Below, piece by piece: positions 46,353-56,600 of a DNA stretch of 64,000 bases. The stretch covers positions 372,001 through 436,000 of the forward strand of contig NZ_MTHD01000004.1 of NCBI RefSeq assembly GCF_001956855.1, read 5' to 3'. The DNA is from Azonexus hydrophilus (GTDB taxonomy: Bacteria > Pseudomonadota > Gammaproteobacteria > Burkholderiales > Rhodocyclaceae). The translations under genes were made by a program, and so were the position numbers. Below the pieces are notes generated by a model. The model made no database searches and had not been told where the DNA came from. It saw only the letters and a list, made by a program, of their open reading frames with translations. How positions within the stretch are numbered: position 1 is the stretch's first letter; every line of letters starts with the position of its first letter.

Positions 46353-47228
46353 ATGAACAAATTCATTGCGATGGCAGCGGCCGTAATCATCGGTTTCACG
46401 CTGAACATCAACGATGCAGAAGCCAAGCGCCTCGGTGGCGGCAGTTCCTTCGGCATGAAGCGCCAGGCCACGCCGCCGGCCAACAACGTCCAGCAGGCAC
46501 CGCGTCAGCAGCAGGCCGCCGCCGCGCCGCAGGCCCAGCCGAAACGCTCGTGGATGGGCCCGATCGCGGGTCTGGCCGCGGGTCTGGGCCTGGCCGCACT
46601 GGCTTCGCACCTCGGCTTCGGCGAAGAACTGGCCAACTTCATGATGATCGCGCTGCTGGCCATGGTCGTCATCGGCGCCATCGCCTTCTTCATGCGCAAG
46701 AAGGCCGGTGCCCAGGCGCAAGGCATGCAGTACGCCGGTGCCGGTGCCAATTTCGGCGGCCAGCCGGGCAACGTCGCCCGTCCGGACTTCACGCCGGCTG
46801 GCGGTTCGTCCTACGCCCCGGCAGCCCAGGCGGTTGAATCGACCGGCGGCAACATCCCGGCCGACTTCGATGTCGAAGGCTTCGTGCGCAACGCCAAGGT
46901 CAACTTCATCCGCCTGCAGGCCGCCAACGATGCCGGCAATCTCGACGACATCCGCGAATTCACTTCGCCGGAAATGTTTGCCGAGATCCGCATGGCCATC
47001 GCCGAACGCAACGGTGCCGAACAGGAGACCGACGTCGTCCAGCTCGACGCGCAAGTGATCGACGTTGCCGAAGAAGCTGGCCGCTACATCGTCAGCGTGC
47101 ATTTCAACGGCCAGATCCGCGAAGAGCGCAACGGCCCGGTCGAAGCCTTCTCGGAAATCTGGCACATGGCCAAGCCGGTCGACGGCAGCCGTGGCTGGGT
47201 GATCGCCGGTATCCAGCAAGTCCAGTAA
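46353..47228 (+). CDS. Tim44-like domain protein
   Basis: The 291-aa protein has an N-terminal signal or anchor segment (FIAMAAAVIIGFTLNI), a Gln/Ala-rich linker, then two membrane segments (about residues 70-115). A C-terminal Tim44-like domain begins near residue 165 (FDVEGFVRNAKVNFIRLQAA). The start at 46353 follows AGGAGA. Bacterial Tim44-domain proteins are membrane-associated; their function is not settled. Confidence 0.85.
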   Translation: MNKFIAMAAAVIIGFTLNINDAEAKRLGGGSSFGMKRQATPPANNVQQAPRQQQAAAAPQAQPKRSWMGPIAGLAAGLGLAALASHLGFGEELANFMMIALLAMVVIGAIAFFMRKKAGAQAQGMQYAGAGANFGGQPGNVARPDFTPAGGSSYAPAAQAVESTGGNIPADFDVEGFVRNAKVNFIRLQAANDAGNLDDIREFTSPEMFAEIRMAIAERNGAEQETDVVQLDAQVIDVAEEAGRYIVSVHFNGQIREERNGPVEAFSEIWHMAKPVDGSRGWVIAGIQQVQ

Positions 47229-47247
47229 GCGTATTGGCTGTAGAAGC

Positions 47248-47282
47248 AAAGGCCGGTGGGGGCAACCCCGCCGGCCTTTTTC
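47248..47282. terminator. Bidirectional terminator between the Tim44 gene and selO
   Basis: AAGGCCGG and CCGGCCTT form a stem extended by GGGG/CCCC, with a T run on the plus strand and an A run before it. It serves the two convergent genes, lying 20 bases after one stop and just after the other. Confidence 0.85.
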
Positions 47283-47285
47283 ATT

Positions 47286-48782
47286 TCAGCTCGAACAACT
47301 GACCGCCAGACCGTTCGCCCAGTCCGGCGGCAGCGCCGCGTAGGCGGCGTATTCGGGCTGCTCGTCGAAAGGACGGCGCAGGCAGTCGAGCTGGCGCCGG
47401 ACTTCGGAGAAATCGCCGGCCTGCGCCTGGCGGATCGCCTGCTCGGCCAGCCAGTTGCGCAGCACGTACTTCGGATTGGCCGCGCGCATCGCCGCCTGTC
47501 GTTCGTCGTCCGGCCACGGCGTCTGCGCCAGCCGGGCGCGCCAGCCCTCGAGCCAGGCATCGCAAGCCGCCCGGTCGACGAACAGGTCGCGTAGCGGCGC
47601 ATCGGTTTTTGCCTGGATTTCGCGGTCGACCGCAGCAGGCAGGCCGGAAAGGGTGCGGAAGAACAGCGTGAAATCGGGACGGTGCTGCTGCAGGAAACCG
47701 AAGGTTTCACCGATGAAATCGCCGTCGTCGGCCAGCGCCGAGCGCAGCCCCAGCTTGCCCCGCAGCAGCCGCTCGAACGTGCCCTCGAAAGCGGGGCCGT
47801 AGGTCTCGTCGACCGACGCCCGGGCAATTTCCGGACGCTTCAGCAAGGGCAGGAAGGCATCGGCCAGGCAATAGAGATTCCATTGCGCGATGTGCGGCTG
47901 ATTGCGATAGCTGTAGCGCCCGTAATTGTCGGAATGGTTGCAGATGTGCCCGGGATCGAAGGCTTCCATGAAACCGAACGGGCCGTAATCGAGCGTCAGG
48001 CCGAGGATCGACATGTTGTCCGTATTCATCACGCCGTGCATGAAGCCAACTGCCATCCAGTGCGCGATCAGTTCGCCGGTCCGCGTCGACACATCGCGCA
48101 GCAGCGCGTCGTACGGGTTGGCAGCAGCCAGGCATTCCGGCCGGAAGGTGGCGATGACGTAATCGGCCAGCTGCTGCACTTCGCGCTGCCTGTCGCGCGC
48201 AGCCCAGTGCTCGAAGGAGCCGAAACGGACAAACCCGGGCGCCACGCGCGCGACCACGGCGGCCGTCTCGATCATTTCGCGCCGCACCGGCTGATCGGCG
48301 CCGATGACGCACAGCGCCCGCGTCGTCGGGATGCCCAGGCCGGCCATCGCCTCCGAGCACAGGAATTCGCGGATCGACGAGCGCAGCACCGCACGCCCGT
48401 CGGCCCCGCGTGAATACGGTGTCTTGCCCGCCCCTTTCAACTGGATTTCCCAATGTCCCTGGGCGTTGCGCAGGCCGCCGAGCAGGTGCGCCCGACCGTC
48501 GCCAAGCTGGCCGGCCCAGACGCCGAACTGATGTCCGGAATACACCGCCGCCAGCGGCTGGCAGCCGGGCAGCAGGCTGTTGCCGGCAAACACCTCGGCA
48601 AACTGCGGACTGGCCAGGAAATCGGCCGGCAGACCGAGCAGATCCGCAACTTCTTCGCTGACGCCCACGACGTAGGGTTCGGACAAGCCCTGCGGCGCCA
48701 GGCGGGTGTAGAAATGCTCGGGCAGGCCGGCAAAGCTGTTGTCGAAATCGGGCAGGGCGGGGATTTTTTCGGTGGCGTTCAT
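47286..48782 (-). CDS. selO: SelO/YdiU-family protein adenylyltransferase (AMPylator)
   Basis: The 498-aa pseudokinase-fold protein shows VYSGHQFGVWAGQLGDGRAHLLG, IQLKGAGKTPYSRGADGRAVLRSSIREFL and GVMNTDNMSILGLTLDYGPFGF, all strongly conserved in SelO. It transfers AMP to protein Ser, Thr or Tyr, and in bacteria is linked to redox stress. The C-terminus ends in SCSS, so the Sec of animal SelO is Cys here. The start at 48782 is used; the frame extends four codons further. Confidence 0.93.
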   Translation of the reverse strand: MNATEKIPALPDFDNSFAGLPEHFYTRLAPQGLSEPYVVGVSEEVADLLGLPADFLASPQFAEVFAGNSLLPGCQPLAAVYSGHQFGVWAGQLGDGRAHLLGGLRNAQGHWEIQLKGAGKTPYSRGADGRAVLRSSIREFLCSEAMAGLGIPTTRALCVIGADQPVRREMIETAAVVARVAPGFVRFGSFEHWAARDRQREVQQLADYVIATFRPECLAAANPYDALLRDVSTRTGELIAHWMAVGFMHGVMNTDNMSILGLTLDYGPFGFMEAFDPGHICNHSDNYGRYSYRNQPHIAQWNLYCLADAFLPLLKRPEIARASVDETYGPAFEGTFERLLRGKLGLRSALADDGDFIGETFGFLQQHRPDFTLFFRTLSGLPAAVDREIQAKTDAPLRDLFVDRAACDAWLEGWRARLAQTPWPDDERQAAMRAANPKYVLRNWLAEQAIRQAQAGDFSEVRRQLDCLRRPFDEQPEYAAYAALPPDWANGLAVSCSS

Positions 48783-48896
48783 GGCTCGTATCAATGAAGT
48801 CTGTCATTCCGGACTTCACTAGGAGTCGGAACATTCGGCTTAGTTCTATAGAACAAAGACGCGGTGCCCCTAAATGTATCTCTGAAAATATCCGTG

Positions 48897-48997
48897 CCAA
48901 AAATAAAAGGCCCGGCAGGTTTCCCTGCCGGGCCGGATTCGGTCGCCCCCGAAGGGGCACCTTATTGTAGCAACGGCTCTCACCCCGGAAAGCTACA
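48897..48997 (-). ncRNA. tracrRNA of the type II-C CRISPR system
   Basis: Plus positions 48964-48997 contain the anti-repeat. Read on the minus strand it pairs with the crRNA repeat over 21 continuous bases, then, after a 5-base internal loop (CCGTT against TCCCT), over 8 more. Downstream are a TGCCCC-TTC-GGGGGC hairpin and a terminator with stem GGCCCGGCAGG/CCTGCCGGGCC (48909-48934) followed by TTTTATTTTTG. A TTGCGG...TAGAAT pair with 18-base spacing (minus strand, near 49034-49005) is a possible promoter overlapping the cas9 start. The 5' end is uncertain. Confidence 0.85.
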
Positions 48998-49037
48998 TGG
49001 CGTTATTCTACGCACTTCGAATAACAAACCGCAAATC

Positions 49038-52000
49038 ATGAGCGCGACATACACCATTGGACTAGACATTGGCATCGCATCGGTTGGTTGGTGCGTTCTT
49101 GGCGAAACACACATCCTCGACTTGGGGGTCAGGGCTTTCGACAAAGCCGAAACCGCCAAGGAAGGCGAATCGCTGAATCTCGCCCGACGCAGCGCTCGCC
49201 TGATGCGGCGCCGTTTGTTCCGGCGGATGTGGCGTTTGAAAAAATTGGCTCGCTTGTTGAAAAGCGAAGGCTTGATCGCCGATACCAAACTGTTCAAGCC
49301 TGAACAACCTTTCCCTGCCTCACTTTGGCAATTGCGAGTCGATGGACTTGATCGCCGCCTGAACAACGAAGAATGGGCGCGCGTCATTTATCACTTGTGC
49401 AAACACCGGGGCTTTCATTGGATCAGCCGCGCCGAGGCGAAACAAGCCGAAGGCGACAGCAAGAGCGAGGGTGGCAAGGTCAAGCAAGGTTTGGCCGGCA
49501 CGGCAAAGCTCATGGATGAAAAGGGCTATCGCAGCGCGGCTGAGATGGTTTTGAAGGAATTCCCCGAAGCCCAACGCAATAAGCAAGGCGAATATCGCAA
49601 AGCACTTTCCCGGGAACTGTTGGCCAAAGAACTGGCGCTGCTTTTTGCTAGACAACGAGAGTTCGGCAACCCGCATGCACCAATTGCACTGGAAACCACG
49701 ATCCTCGGCAGCGGAGATAAAAAGAGCGGGTTGTTCTGGCAGCAAAAGCCGGCCTTGGCCGGCACCGACTTGCTCAAGATGCTCGGCACATGCACTTTCG
49801 AGAAAGGGGAATACCGCGCCCCCAAAGCCAGCTTCACCGCCGAACGCCACGTCTGGCTGACGCGCCTGAACAATCTTCGCATCGTCACTGATGGCGTCAC
49901 CCGCCAACTGACCGAACAGGAACGCTTACACGCTATCCCCTTGCCTTACCGACAAGCAGGCGACCTGACCTACAAACAGCTTGGCGCAGCACTCACCAAA
50001 GCCGGGCTGCTCGAACCCGGCAGTTTCAAATTCATCGGCCTCGCCTACCCCACAGAGGCACAAAAAGCCGAAGGCAAGGCCAAAGATCCCGAATCAGCCA
50101 CACTGATCAAAATCCCGGGCTGGCAGGAACTGCGCCAGACGCTCACAAATCCCAAGGCTGGCCTCAACGACGAGTGGGAGAAAATTTCGGGAATGGCATT
50201 GTGCGGTCAACCGGAAATTTTCGACAAAATTGCTTGGGTACTGAGCGTTTATAAAGACGACGACGAAGTCCGCACCGAACTCGCCAAGCTGGCATTGCCA
50301 AACCCGGAAGCGCTGACTGAAGCCCTACTGAATATCCGCTTCGACAAGTTCCACGCCCTATCACTGAAAGCCTTGCGCGCCATCGTTCCGCACATGGAAA
50401 AAGGTCTGCGCTATGACGAAGCCTGCGTTCAGGCTGGTTACCATCATAGCCAGTTGCATAAAGTCGGCGACGGCCAACAAAAATACCTACCGCCGCTGTA
50501 CGACGGCCGCGATGGCGATGGGCGAATGATTTTCGCCGAGGATGCCGACATTCCGCGCAATCCCGTCGTCCTTCGTTCGTTGAATCAAGCACGCAAGGTG
50601 GTCAATGCCATCATTCGCCGCTACGGTTCGCCGTCGGCGGTCCACATCGAAATGGCCCGTGATCTGTCCCGAGCATTCGATGAGCGCAACAAGATCAAGA
50701 AAGAGCAAGACGAATACCAAGCCAGAAATCAGCGCGATCGCGACCAATTCATCGAACTATTCGGCCATCCACCCAAGGGCCTTGAGTTCGAGAAATGGCG
50801 CCTGTACCGGGAGCAGAACGGCCAATGCGCCTACTCGCAACGGCCTCTGGCAACCTCGGGCGATGTCGCCGAAATCTTCCTCGATGGCTCGACCGAAATC
50901 GACCATGCCCTGCCCTATTCGCGCAGTTTCGACGACAGCAAAAACAACAAGGTTCTGGTGCTAACCCGCGAAAACCGCGACAAGGGCAACCGCACCCCTT
51001 TCGAATATCTGGGCGGCGCCGAGAACAGCGAACGCTGGCAACGCTTCGTTTCTTTCGTCGAATCGAACAAGGCCTACCGGCTAGCCAAGCGCACCCGGCT
51101 GTTGCGCAAGGACTTCGGCGCCAAGGAATCGGAGGAGTTTCGCGAACGCAATCTTAACGACACACGCTACGTTTGCCGCTTCTTTAAGAACTACGTTGAA
51201 CAGCACCTGAAACTCGCAGAAGGCAGCGCAGCCAAACGCTGCGTCGTCGTCAGCGGCCAGCTAACCAACTTCCTACGCGCGCGCTGGGGACTGCTCAAGG
51301 TTCGCGCCGACAGCGACCGCCACCACGCACTGGATGCGGTCGTCGTTGCCGCGTGTAGTCACAGCATGGTTCAACGCCTGTCCAATTATTCGCGCACCCG
51401 CGAACTGGAGCAGGTGCGTGAAGGCTTCGTGAATATCGAGACCGGCGAAATCGTTAATCCGGCCATGCACCAGCAACTACGCGAACACTTCCCTGACCCA
51501 TGGCCCTACTTCCGGCACGAACTGGAAGCCCGCCTGAAAATCGATTCGCCAGAATTGTTGCGCGAAGAAATGGCCCGTTTGGGAAGCTACACAGAGGAAG
51601 AACTCGCGGCCTTGAAACCGCTATTTGTTTCCCGCGCACCACAACGCCGCAACGGCGGCGCAGCCCACAAGGACACCATCTACGGTCAACCGGAAAGATT
51701 GAAGAAAAACGGGAGCGTCACGCAGAAAGTCGCACTCGCCAGCTTGACACTGAAAGACCTCGACTCGCTCGCTGATCCGCACCGGAACACCAAGCTTTAC
51801 GGAGCCATACGGGAACGCTTGGAAGCTCATGGCGACAAGGGCGACAAAGCCTTTCCGGCCAGCAACCCACTACGCAAACCCGACAAGGACGGCAACCCGA
51901 CTGGCCCCATCGTTCGCACCGTCACCAAGGTCATCGACAAACTGTCTGGTATTCCGGTGCGCGGCGGCATCGCCAAGAACGACACCATGTTGCGGGTGGA

Positions 52001-52391
52001 TGTGTTCACCAAGGCCGGCAAATTCCACCTAGTGCCAGTTTATGTGCATCACCGGGTGACAGGGCTGCCGGATCGGGCGATTGTGGCTTTCAAGGACGAA
52101 GAGGAATGGACGCTGATTGATGACGGTTTTGATTGGCGCTTTTCGCTGTACCCCAACGATCTCGTCCAGATACGTTTGAAGAAAGAGAGCTTTTTGGGCT
52201 ACTACACAGGAACAGATCGTTCCACAGGCGCTGTAAGCTTGTGGGCTCACGACAGAAATCAAGCCGTTGGAAAAGATGGTTTGATGCGCGGCATCGGTGT
52301 TAAGACAGCCATGAGCATCGAGAAATTCCACGTCGACGTTCTCGGCAACATCTATCCCGCCCCAACGGAGAAACGTCGTGGGCTGGCGTAG
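49038..52391 (+). CDS. cas9: Type II-C Cas9 endonuclease
   Basis: The 1117-aa protein is close in sequence to the Neisseria Cas9 group. RuvC-I has Asp10 (TIGLDIGIASVGW), an Arg-rich bridge helix spans about residues 46-75, and RuvC-II has Glu538 (VHIEMARDLS). The HNH domain has His623 and Asn646 (EIDHALPYSRSFDD, LTRENRDKGN). RuvC-III has His763 and Asp766 (DRHHALDAVVVAA). The C-terminal third is the wedge/PAM-interacting region (VRVD-like LRVDVFTKAGKFHLVPVY). All catalytic residues are intact. The frame is open 58 codons further upstream across the tracrRNA region, so the start at 49038 is used although it has no clear ribosome site. Confidence 0.97.
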   Translation: MSATYTIGLDIGIASVGWCVLGETHILDLGVRAFDKAETAKEGESLNLARRSARLMRRRLFRRMWRLKKLARLLKSEGLIADTKLFKPEQPFPASLWQLRVDGLDRRLNNEEWARVIYHLCKHRGFHWISRAEAKQAEGDSKSEGGKVKQGLAGTAKLMDEKGYRSAAEMVLKEFPEAQRNKQGEYRKALSRELLAKELALLFARQREFGNPHAPIALETTILGSGDKKSGLFWQQKPALAGTDLLKMLGTCTFEKGEYRAPKASFTAERHVWLTRLNNLRIVTDGVTRQLTEQERLHAIPLPYRQAGDLTYKQLGAALTKAGLLEPGSFKFIGLAYPTEAQKAEGKAKDPESATLIKIPGWQELRQTLTNPKAGLNDEWEKISGMALCGQPEIFDKIAWVLSVYKDDDEVRTELAKLALPNPEALTEALLNIRFDKFHALSLKALRAIVPHMEKGLRYDEACVQAGYHHSQLHKVGDGQQKYLPPLYDGRDGDGRMIFAEDADIPRNPVVLRSLNQARKVVNAIIRRYGSPSAVHIEMARDLSRAFDERNKIKKEQDEYQARNQRDRDQFIELFGHPPKGLEFEKWRLYREQNGQCAYSQRPLATSGDVAEIFLDGSTEIDHALPYSRSFDDSKNNKVLVLTRENRDKGNRTPFEYLGGAENSERWQRFVSFVESNKAYRLAKRTRLLRKDFGAKESEEFRERNLNDTRYVCRFFKNYVEQHLKLAEGSAAKRCVVVSGQLTNFLRARWGLLKVRADSDRHHALDAVVVAACSHSMVQRLSNYSRTRELEQVREGFVNIETGEIVNPAMHQQLREHFPDPWPYFRHELEARLKIDSPELLREEMARLGSYTEEELAALKPLFVSRAPQRRNGGAAHKDTIYGQPERLKKNGSVTQKVALASLTLKDLDSLADPHRNTKLYGAIRERLEAHGDKGDKAFPASNPLRKPDKDGNPTGPIVRTVTKVIDKLSGIPVRGGIAKNDTMLRVDVFTKAGKFHLVPVYVHHRVTGLPDRAIVAFKDEEEWTLIDDGFDWRFSLYPNDLVQIRLKKESFLGYYTGTDRSTGAVSLWAHDRNQAVGKDGLMRGIGVKTAMSIEKFHVDVLGNIYPAPTEKRRGLA

Positions 52392-53280
52392 TGTGATGAT
52401 CTCCCGGCCAGCCAAACTGCGCCGAGAACATTTCTCCCTGGCCATCGAGCAGGAACAGACTGCTTTTGTCCCCTTCGAGGACATTGCCATCATTGTCCTC
52501 AACCACCGTGAAATCCAGCTTACCCACCCGGTACTCTCAGCCTGTGCTGACTACGGCATCGGGCTCTACGCTACCGGCGACAACCACCAGCCCAATGGTG
52601 TCTTCCTGCCGTTTCTCGCGCACTCCCGCACCACGCGCCTGATGCGCAAGCAGATGGATATTCCTCGCCCCCTGGCCAAGCAAGCTTGGGCCAACATCGT
52701 CCGGCGCAAGATCGAAAACCAGACAGCCGTTCTTCGTTTTTGCTCAAAAAACGGCGTTGACCGCATGGATTCCTACGTCCGACGGGTGCGCTCGGGCGAC
52801 ACGGAAAACCTCGAAGGCCAGGCCGCCGCCTTCTACTTCACCCAACTCTTTGGTCAGGGCTTTTATCGGGCAGAAGAACGCTGGACCAATGCCGCGCTCG
52901 ATTACGGCTATGCCGTGCTACGCGGCGCCGTCGCCCGGGGATTGGTGGCCCACGGCTTGCACCCCCCCATCGGCCTCTTCCACGCCAGCGAACAAAATGC
53001 CTTCAATCTGGCCGATGACCTGATCGAACCCTTCCGCCCCCTGGTCGACCTGCACGTCGCCAAAAATCCAGCCACCACGGAAGGTGATCTCGCCCCACAG
53101 GACAAAGCAGCATTGGTGGCCTTGCTCAACGTCGACGTGGGCATGCCACAAGGCAAGATGTCGGCGCTTTCCGCCATCGAATACGCCGTTGAAAGCCTCG
53201 CCCGGCTATTCGAGCAGGGCGACAGCGAGTTGGAACTACCCAACTTGATCGGCTTGCACGCCCACAGGCTGGAATGCTGA
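52378..53280 (+). CDS. cas1: CRISPR integrase Cas1
   Basis: The 300-aa type II Cas1 begins with GTG at 52378, overlapping cas9 by 14 bases and preceded by GGAG. Metal-binding residues are seen in NLEGQAAAFYF (Glu), LHPPIGLFHASEQNAF (His) and LADDLIEPFRPLVD (Asp). With Cas2 it integrates new spacers into the array. Confidence 0.96.
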   Translation: MGWRSVMISRPAKLRREHFSLAIEQEQTAFVPFEDIAIIVLNHREIQLTHPVLSACADYGIGLYATGDNHQPNGVFLPFLAHSRTTRLMRKQMDIPRPLAKQAWANIVRRKIENQTAVLRFCSKNGVDRMDSYVRRVRSGDTENLEGQAAAFYFTQLFGQGFYRAEERWTNAALDYGYAVLRGAVARGLVAHGLHPPIGLFHASEQNAFNLADDLIEPFRPLVDLHVAKNPATTEGDLAPQDKAALVALLNVDVGMPQGKMSALSAIEYAVESLARLFEQGDSELELPNLIGLHAHRLEC

Positions 53281-53283
53281 GGC

Positions 53284-53616
53284 ATGGGTCTGGAGACACG
53301 ACGCTTCATGCGACTTATCGTCTTCTTCGACTTACCCATGGTCACCAAAACCGAGAAACGCGCCTATGTGCAGTTTCGCCGCTTCTTACTCAATGACGGC
53401 TACGACATGATCCAGTGGTCCGTTTATGCCCGACTGTTAAACGGCAACGACGACCACGAAAAACACCTCAAACGCCTAGTCGACAGTCTCCCCCCGGCCG
53501 GTTCCATCCGCTGCATGACCGTCACGGAAAAACAATTCGCAGGCATTCGCCTGCTGGTCGGCATGCCCCTTTTTCAGGAAAAAAAGGTTCCGGCGAACCA
53601 GATGTTGCTGTTCTGA
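53284..53616 (+). CDS. cas2: CRISPR adaptation protein Cas2
   Basis: The 110-aa protein has the Cas2 core MRLIVFFDLPMVTKTEKRAY and the family ending KKVPANQMLLF, similar to Neisseria Cas2. The start at 53284 keeps the short N-terminal extension common in type II-C; MRLIVF at 53308 is an alternative. It is 3 bases after cas1. No cas4 or csn2 is present, which fits subtype II-C. Confidence 0.95.
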   Translation: MGLETRRFMRLIVFFDLPMVTKTEKRAYVQFRRFLLNDGYDMIQWSVYARLLNGNDDHEKHLKRLVDSLPPAGSIRCMTVTEKQFAGIRLLVGMPLFQEKKVPANQMLLF

Positions 53617-53631
53617 TACCGAAATTCCACC

Positions 53632-53663
53632 AAAAAAACCCCCGCCCAGCTACGCCGGGCGGG
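53632..53663 (-). terminator. Terminator between cas2 and the array, strongest on the minus strand
   Basis: CCCGCCC (53641-53647) and GGGCGGG (53657-53663) form a 7-bp GC stem. Read on the minus strand it is followed by GGTTTTTTTGG, a strong terminator for transcripts leaving the array. On the plus strand it ends only in AATTTTGGG. This supports minus-strand transcription of the array. Confidence 0.8.
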
Positions 53664-53679
53664 AATTTTGGGTCAGTCA

Positions 53680-56600
53680 GATTGTAGCTTTCCGGGGTGA
53701 GAGAGGGAGCTACAACCACGTTTGATGTAACCGCGCCGTAAGTGCTGATTGTAGCTTTCCGGGGTGAGAGAGGGAGCTACAACAGCCCGGCGAGCGTGCT
53801 TTCGATGTAGGTGGATTGTAGCTTTCCGGGGTGAGAGAGGGAGCTACAACCCTGCTGCGCGAAGACCTGCCCACCAGCCAGATTGTAGCTTTCCGGGGTG
53901 AGAGAGGGAGCTACAACCTCGAAACCGGCATCACCGAAGCCATGTACGATTGTAGCTTTCCGGGGTGAGAGAGGGAGCTACAACCACACGGCCTTCGAGG
54001 CTCCAGACTCGGCGGATTGTAGCTTTCCGGGGTGAGAGAGGGAGCTACAACCGTCCACGGCACCCAAGACCCATGCGTCAGGATTGTAGCTTTCCGGGGT
54101 GAGAGAGGGAGCTACAACGATTAAAATGCCACCAACAAGGGTCGCGAAGATTGTAGCTTTCCGGGGTGAGAGAGGGAGCTACAACCAAACGCCAACATCA
54201 CCAAGCAAAACCGGAGATTGTAGCTTTCCGGGGTGAGAGAGGGAGCTACAACGTTGAAGCGTGAAGATAAACCTACCTGTAAGATTGTAGCTTTCCGGGG
54301 TGAGAGAGGGAGCTACAACCCGCTGGAACGGGTAATGCACCCGCTTGGCGATTGTAGCTTTCCGGGGTGAGAGAGGGAGCTACAACATGTCCGCCAGCGT
54401 TGCCTGTTGCGCTGCCGATTGTAGCTTTCCGGGGTGAGAGAGGGAGCTACAACCGTAATCAGCCGACGATTTCATCGTCGCGAGATTGTAGCTTTCCGGG
54501 GTGAGAGAGGGAGCTACAACCTTCTGCATGTCCATGGCGATCTGGCCGATGATTGTAGCTTTCCGGGGTGAGAGAGGGAGCTACAACCACCGAGCAAGGA
54601 TCGAGGTCGATCACATCGATTGTAGCTTTCCGGGGTGAGAGAGGGAGCTACAACCTTGCTGTTGGTTGTTCAGGTCGATTTACAGATTGTAGCTTTCCGG
54701 GGTGAGAGAGGGAGCTACAACGCTTGCTTTCGTATTGTTCTTCAGTGACCGGATTGTAGCTTTCCGGGGTGAGAGAGGGAGCTACAACGAGAAGGGATCA
54801 ACCAAATCCCCGAACAAGGATTGTAGCTTTCCGGGGTGAGAGAGGGAGCTACAACGCGAAATGGTGAAGACGTTTGATGAGTGGTGATTGTAGCTTTCCG
54901 GGGTGAGAGAGGGAGCTACAACATGCGCAGGCTGATGCGCCATCGCTGATGGGATTGTAGCTTTCCGGGGTGAGAGAGGGAGCTACAACCAACCAAGAAG
55001 CCGCCCCGCAGGCATTCACGATTGTAGCTTTCCGGGGTGAGAGAGGGAGCTACAACTATTCGTTTAGTGTTGGCGCTGATACCTACGATTGTAGCTTTCC
55101 GGGGTGAGAGAGGGAGCTACAACTTCTGCTGCGTCGTGGGTTGAAGCGCGGGGGATTGTAGCTTTCCGGGGTGAGAGAGGGAGCTACAACTACAGGCTCT
55201 TGAGGATGATCGTCCGTGATGATTGTAGCTTTCCGGGGTGAGAGAGGGAGCTACAACAGGATCGAGCAAAGGTATCGGTCAAATAATGATTGTAGCTTTC
55301 CGGGGTGAGAGAGGGAGCTACAACGGCGTGCAGACGGTGTATTACCTAGTCAATGATTGTAGCTTTCCGGGGTGAGAGAGGGAGCTACAACCCTCGCCTG
55401 TGTCCTTTCGCGTCTGATAGTGATTGTAGCTTTCCGGGGTGAGAGAGGGAGCTACAACGATGGTCATGCGCGGCCTGCTTAGTCGAACGATTGTAGCTTT
55501 CCGGGGTGAGAGAGGGAGCTACAACACCCTCACCGGCTGAAGCAAGCGCACAAGCGATTGTAGCTTTCCGGGGTGAGAGAGGGAGCTACAACAGCAGGTA
55601 CTCGGCATTGATCTGCCATGGCGATTGTAGCTTTCCGGGGTGAGAGAGGGAGCTACAACCAGTCGTTCGGCCATGCGGGCGGTTTGCTCGATTGTAGCTT
55701 TCCGGGGTGAGAGAGGGAGCTACAACTCTCGTAGCCGGTGGAGGTCTTGGTCAGATGATTGTAGCTTTCCGGGGTGAGAGAGGGAGCTACAACATGCCAG
55801 ACTGCGGCCGAGGCCGACAGTCGGATTGTAGCTTTCCGGGGTGAGAGAGGGAGCTACAACAGATGGCGCTGGACAGCACCGCTCTTAGATGATTGTAGCT
55901 TTCCGGGGTGAGAGAGGGAGCTACAACGAGAATCAAAACCTGTGCCTTAACTTCCATGATTGTAGCTTTCCGGGGTGAGAGAGGGAGCTACAACCGACTC
56001 AAGCGCGGTAAAGCGCTTGTCCCAGATTGTAGCTTTCCGGGGTGAGAGAGGGAGCTACAACGCCCGCGACAAGGGGCTGGGTCCGGTCAATGATTGTAGC
56101 TTTCCGGGGTGAGAGAGGGAGCTACAACGACCATGTCCAGGTAGTTGCGGGCATAGTCGATTGTAGCTTTCCGGGGTGAGAGAGGGAGCTACAACTCCTT
56201 CGGTTAGGTTGTTTTCCTGAGTATCGATTGTAGCTTTCCGGGGTGAGAGAGGGAGCTACAACACCCTTGATGTCGGCGCAATTGCAAAGAATGATTGTAG
56301 CTTTCCGGGGTGAGAGAGGGAGCTACAACTTTCTGGATACTCGACTCGACCCCGGGCCGGATTGTAGCTTTCCGGGGTGAGAGAGGGAGCTACAACCAGA
56401 ATGTCGAGGCCCTAACATGCAACGCAGATTGTAGCTTTCCGGGGTGAGAGAGGGAGCTACAACGGTGTGCGCCGGGAAGCCGCCAACCTCGCCGATTGTA
56501 GCTTTCCGGGGTGAGAGAGGGAGCTACAACAGCGGACCAGTCGTATATCCAGTGCCGGGCGATTGTAGCTTTCCGGGGTGAGAGAGGGAGCTACAACCGG

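Noticed and set aside
48864-49037. N-terminal extension of Cas9 by 58 codons
   Set aside because: It translates the tracrRNA terminator and anti-repeat. The family N-terminus begins at 49038.
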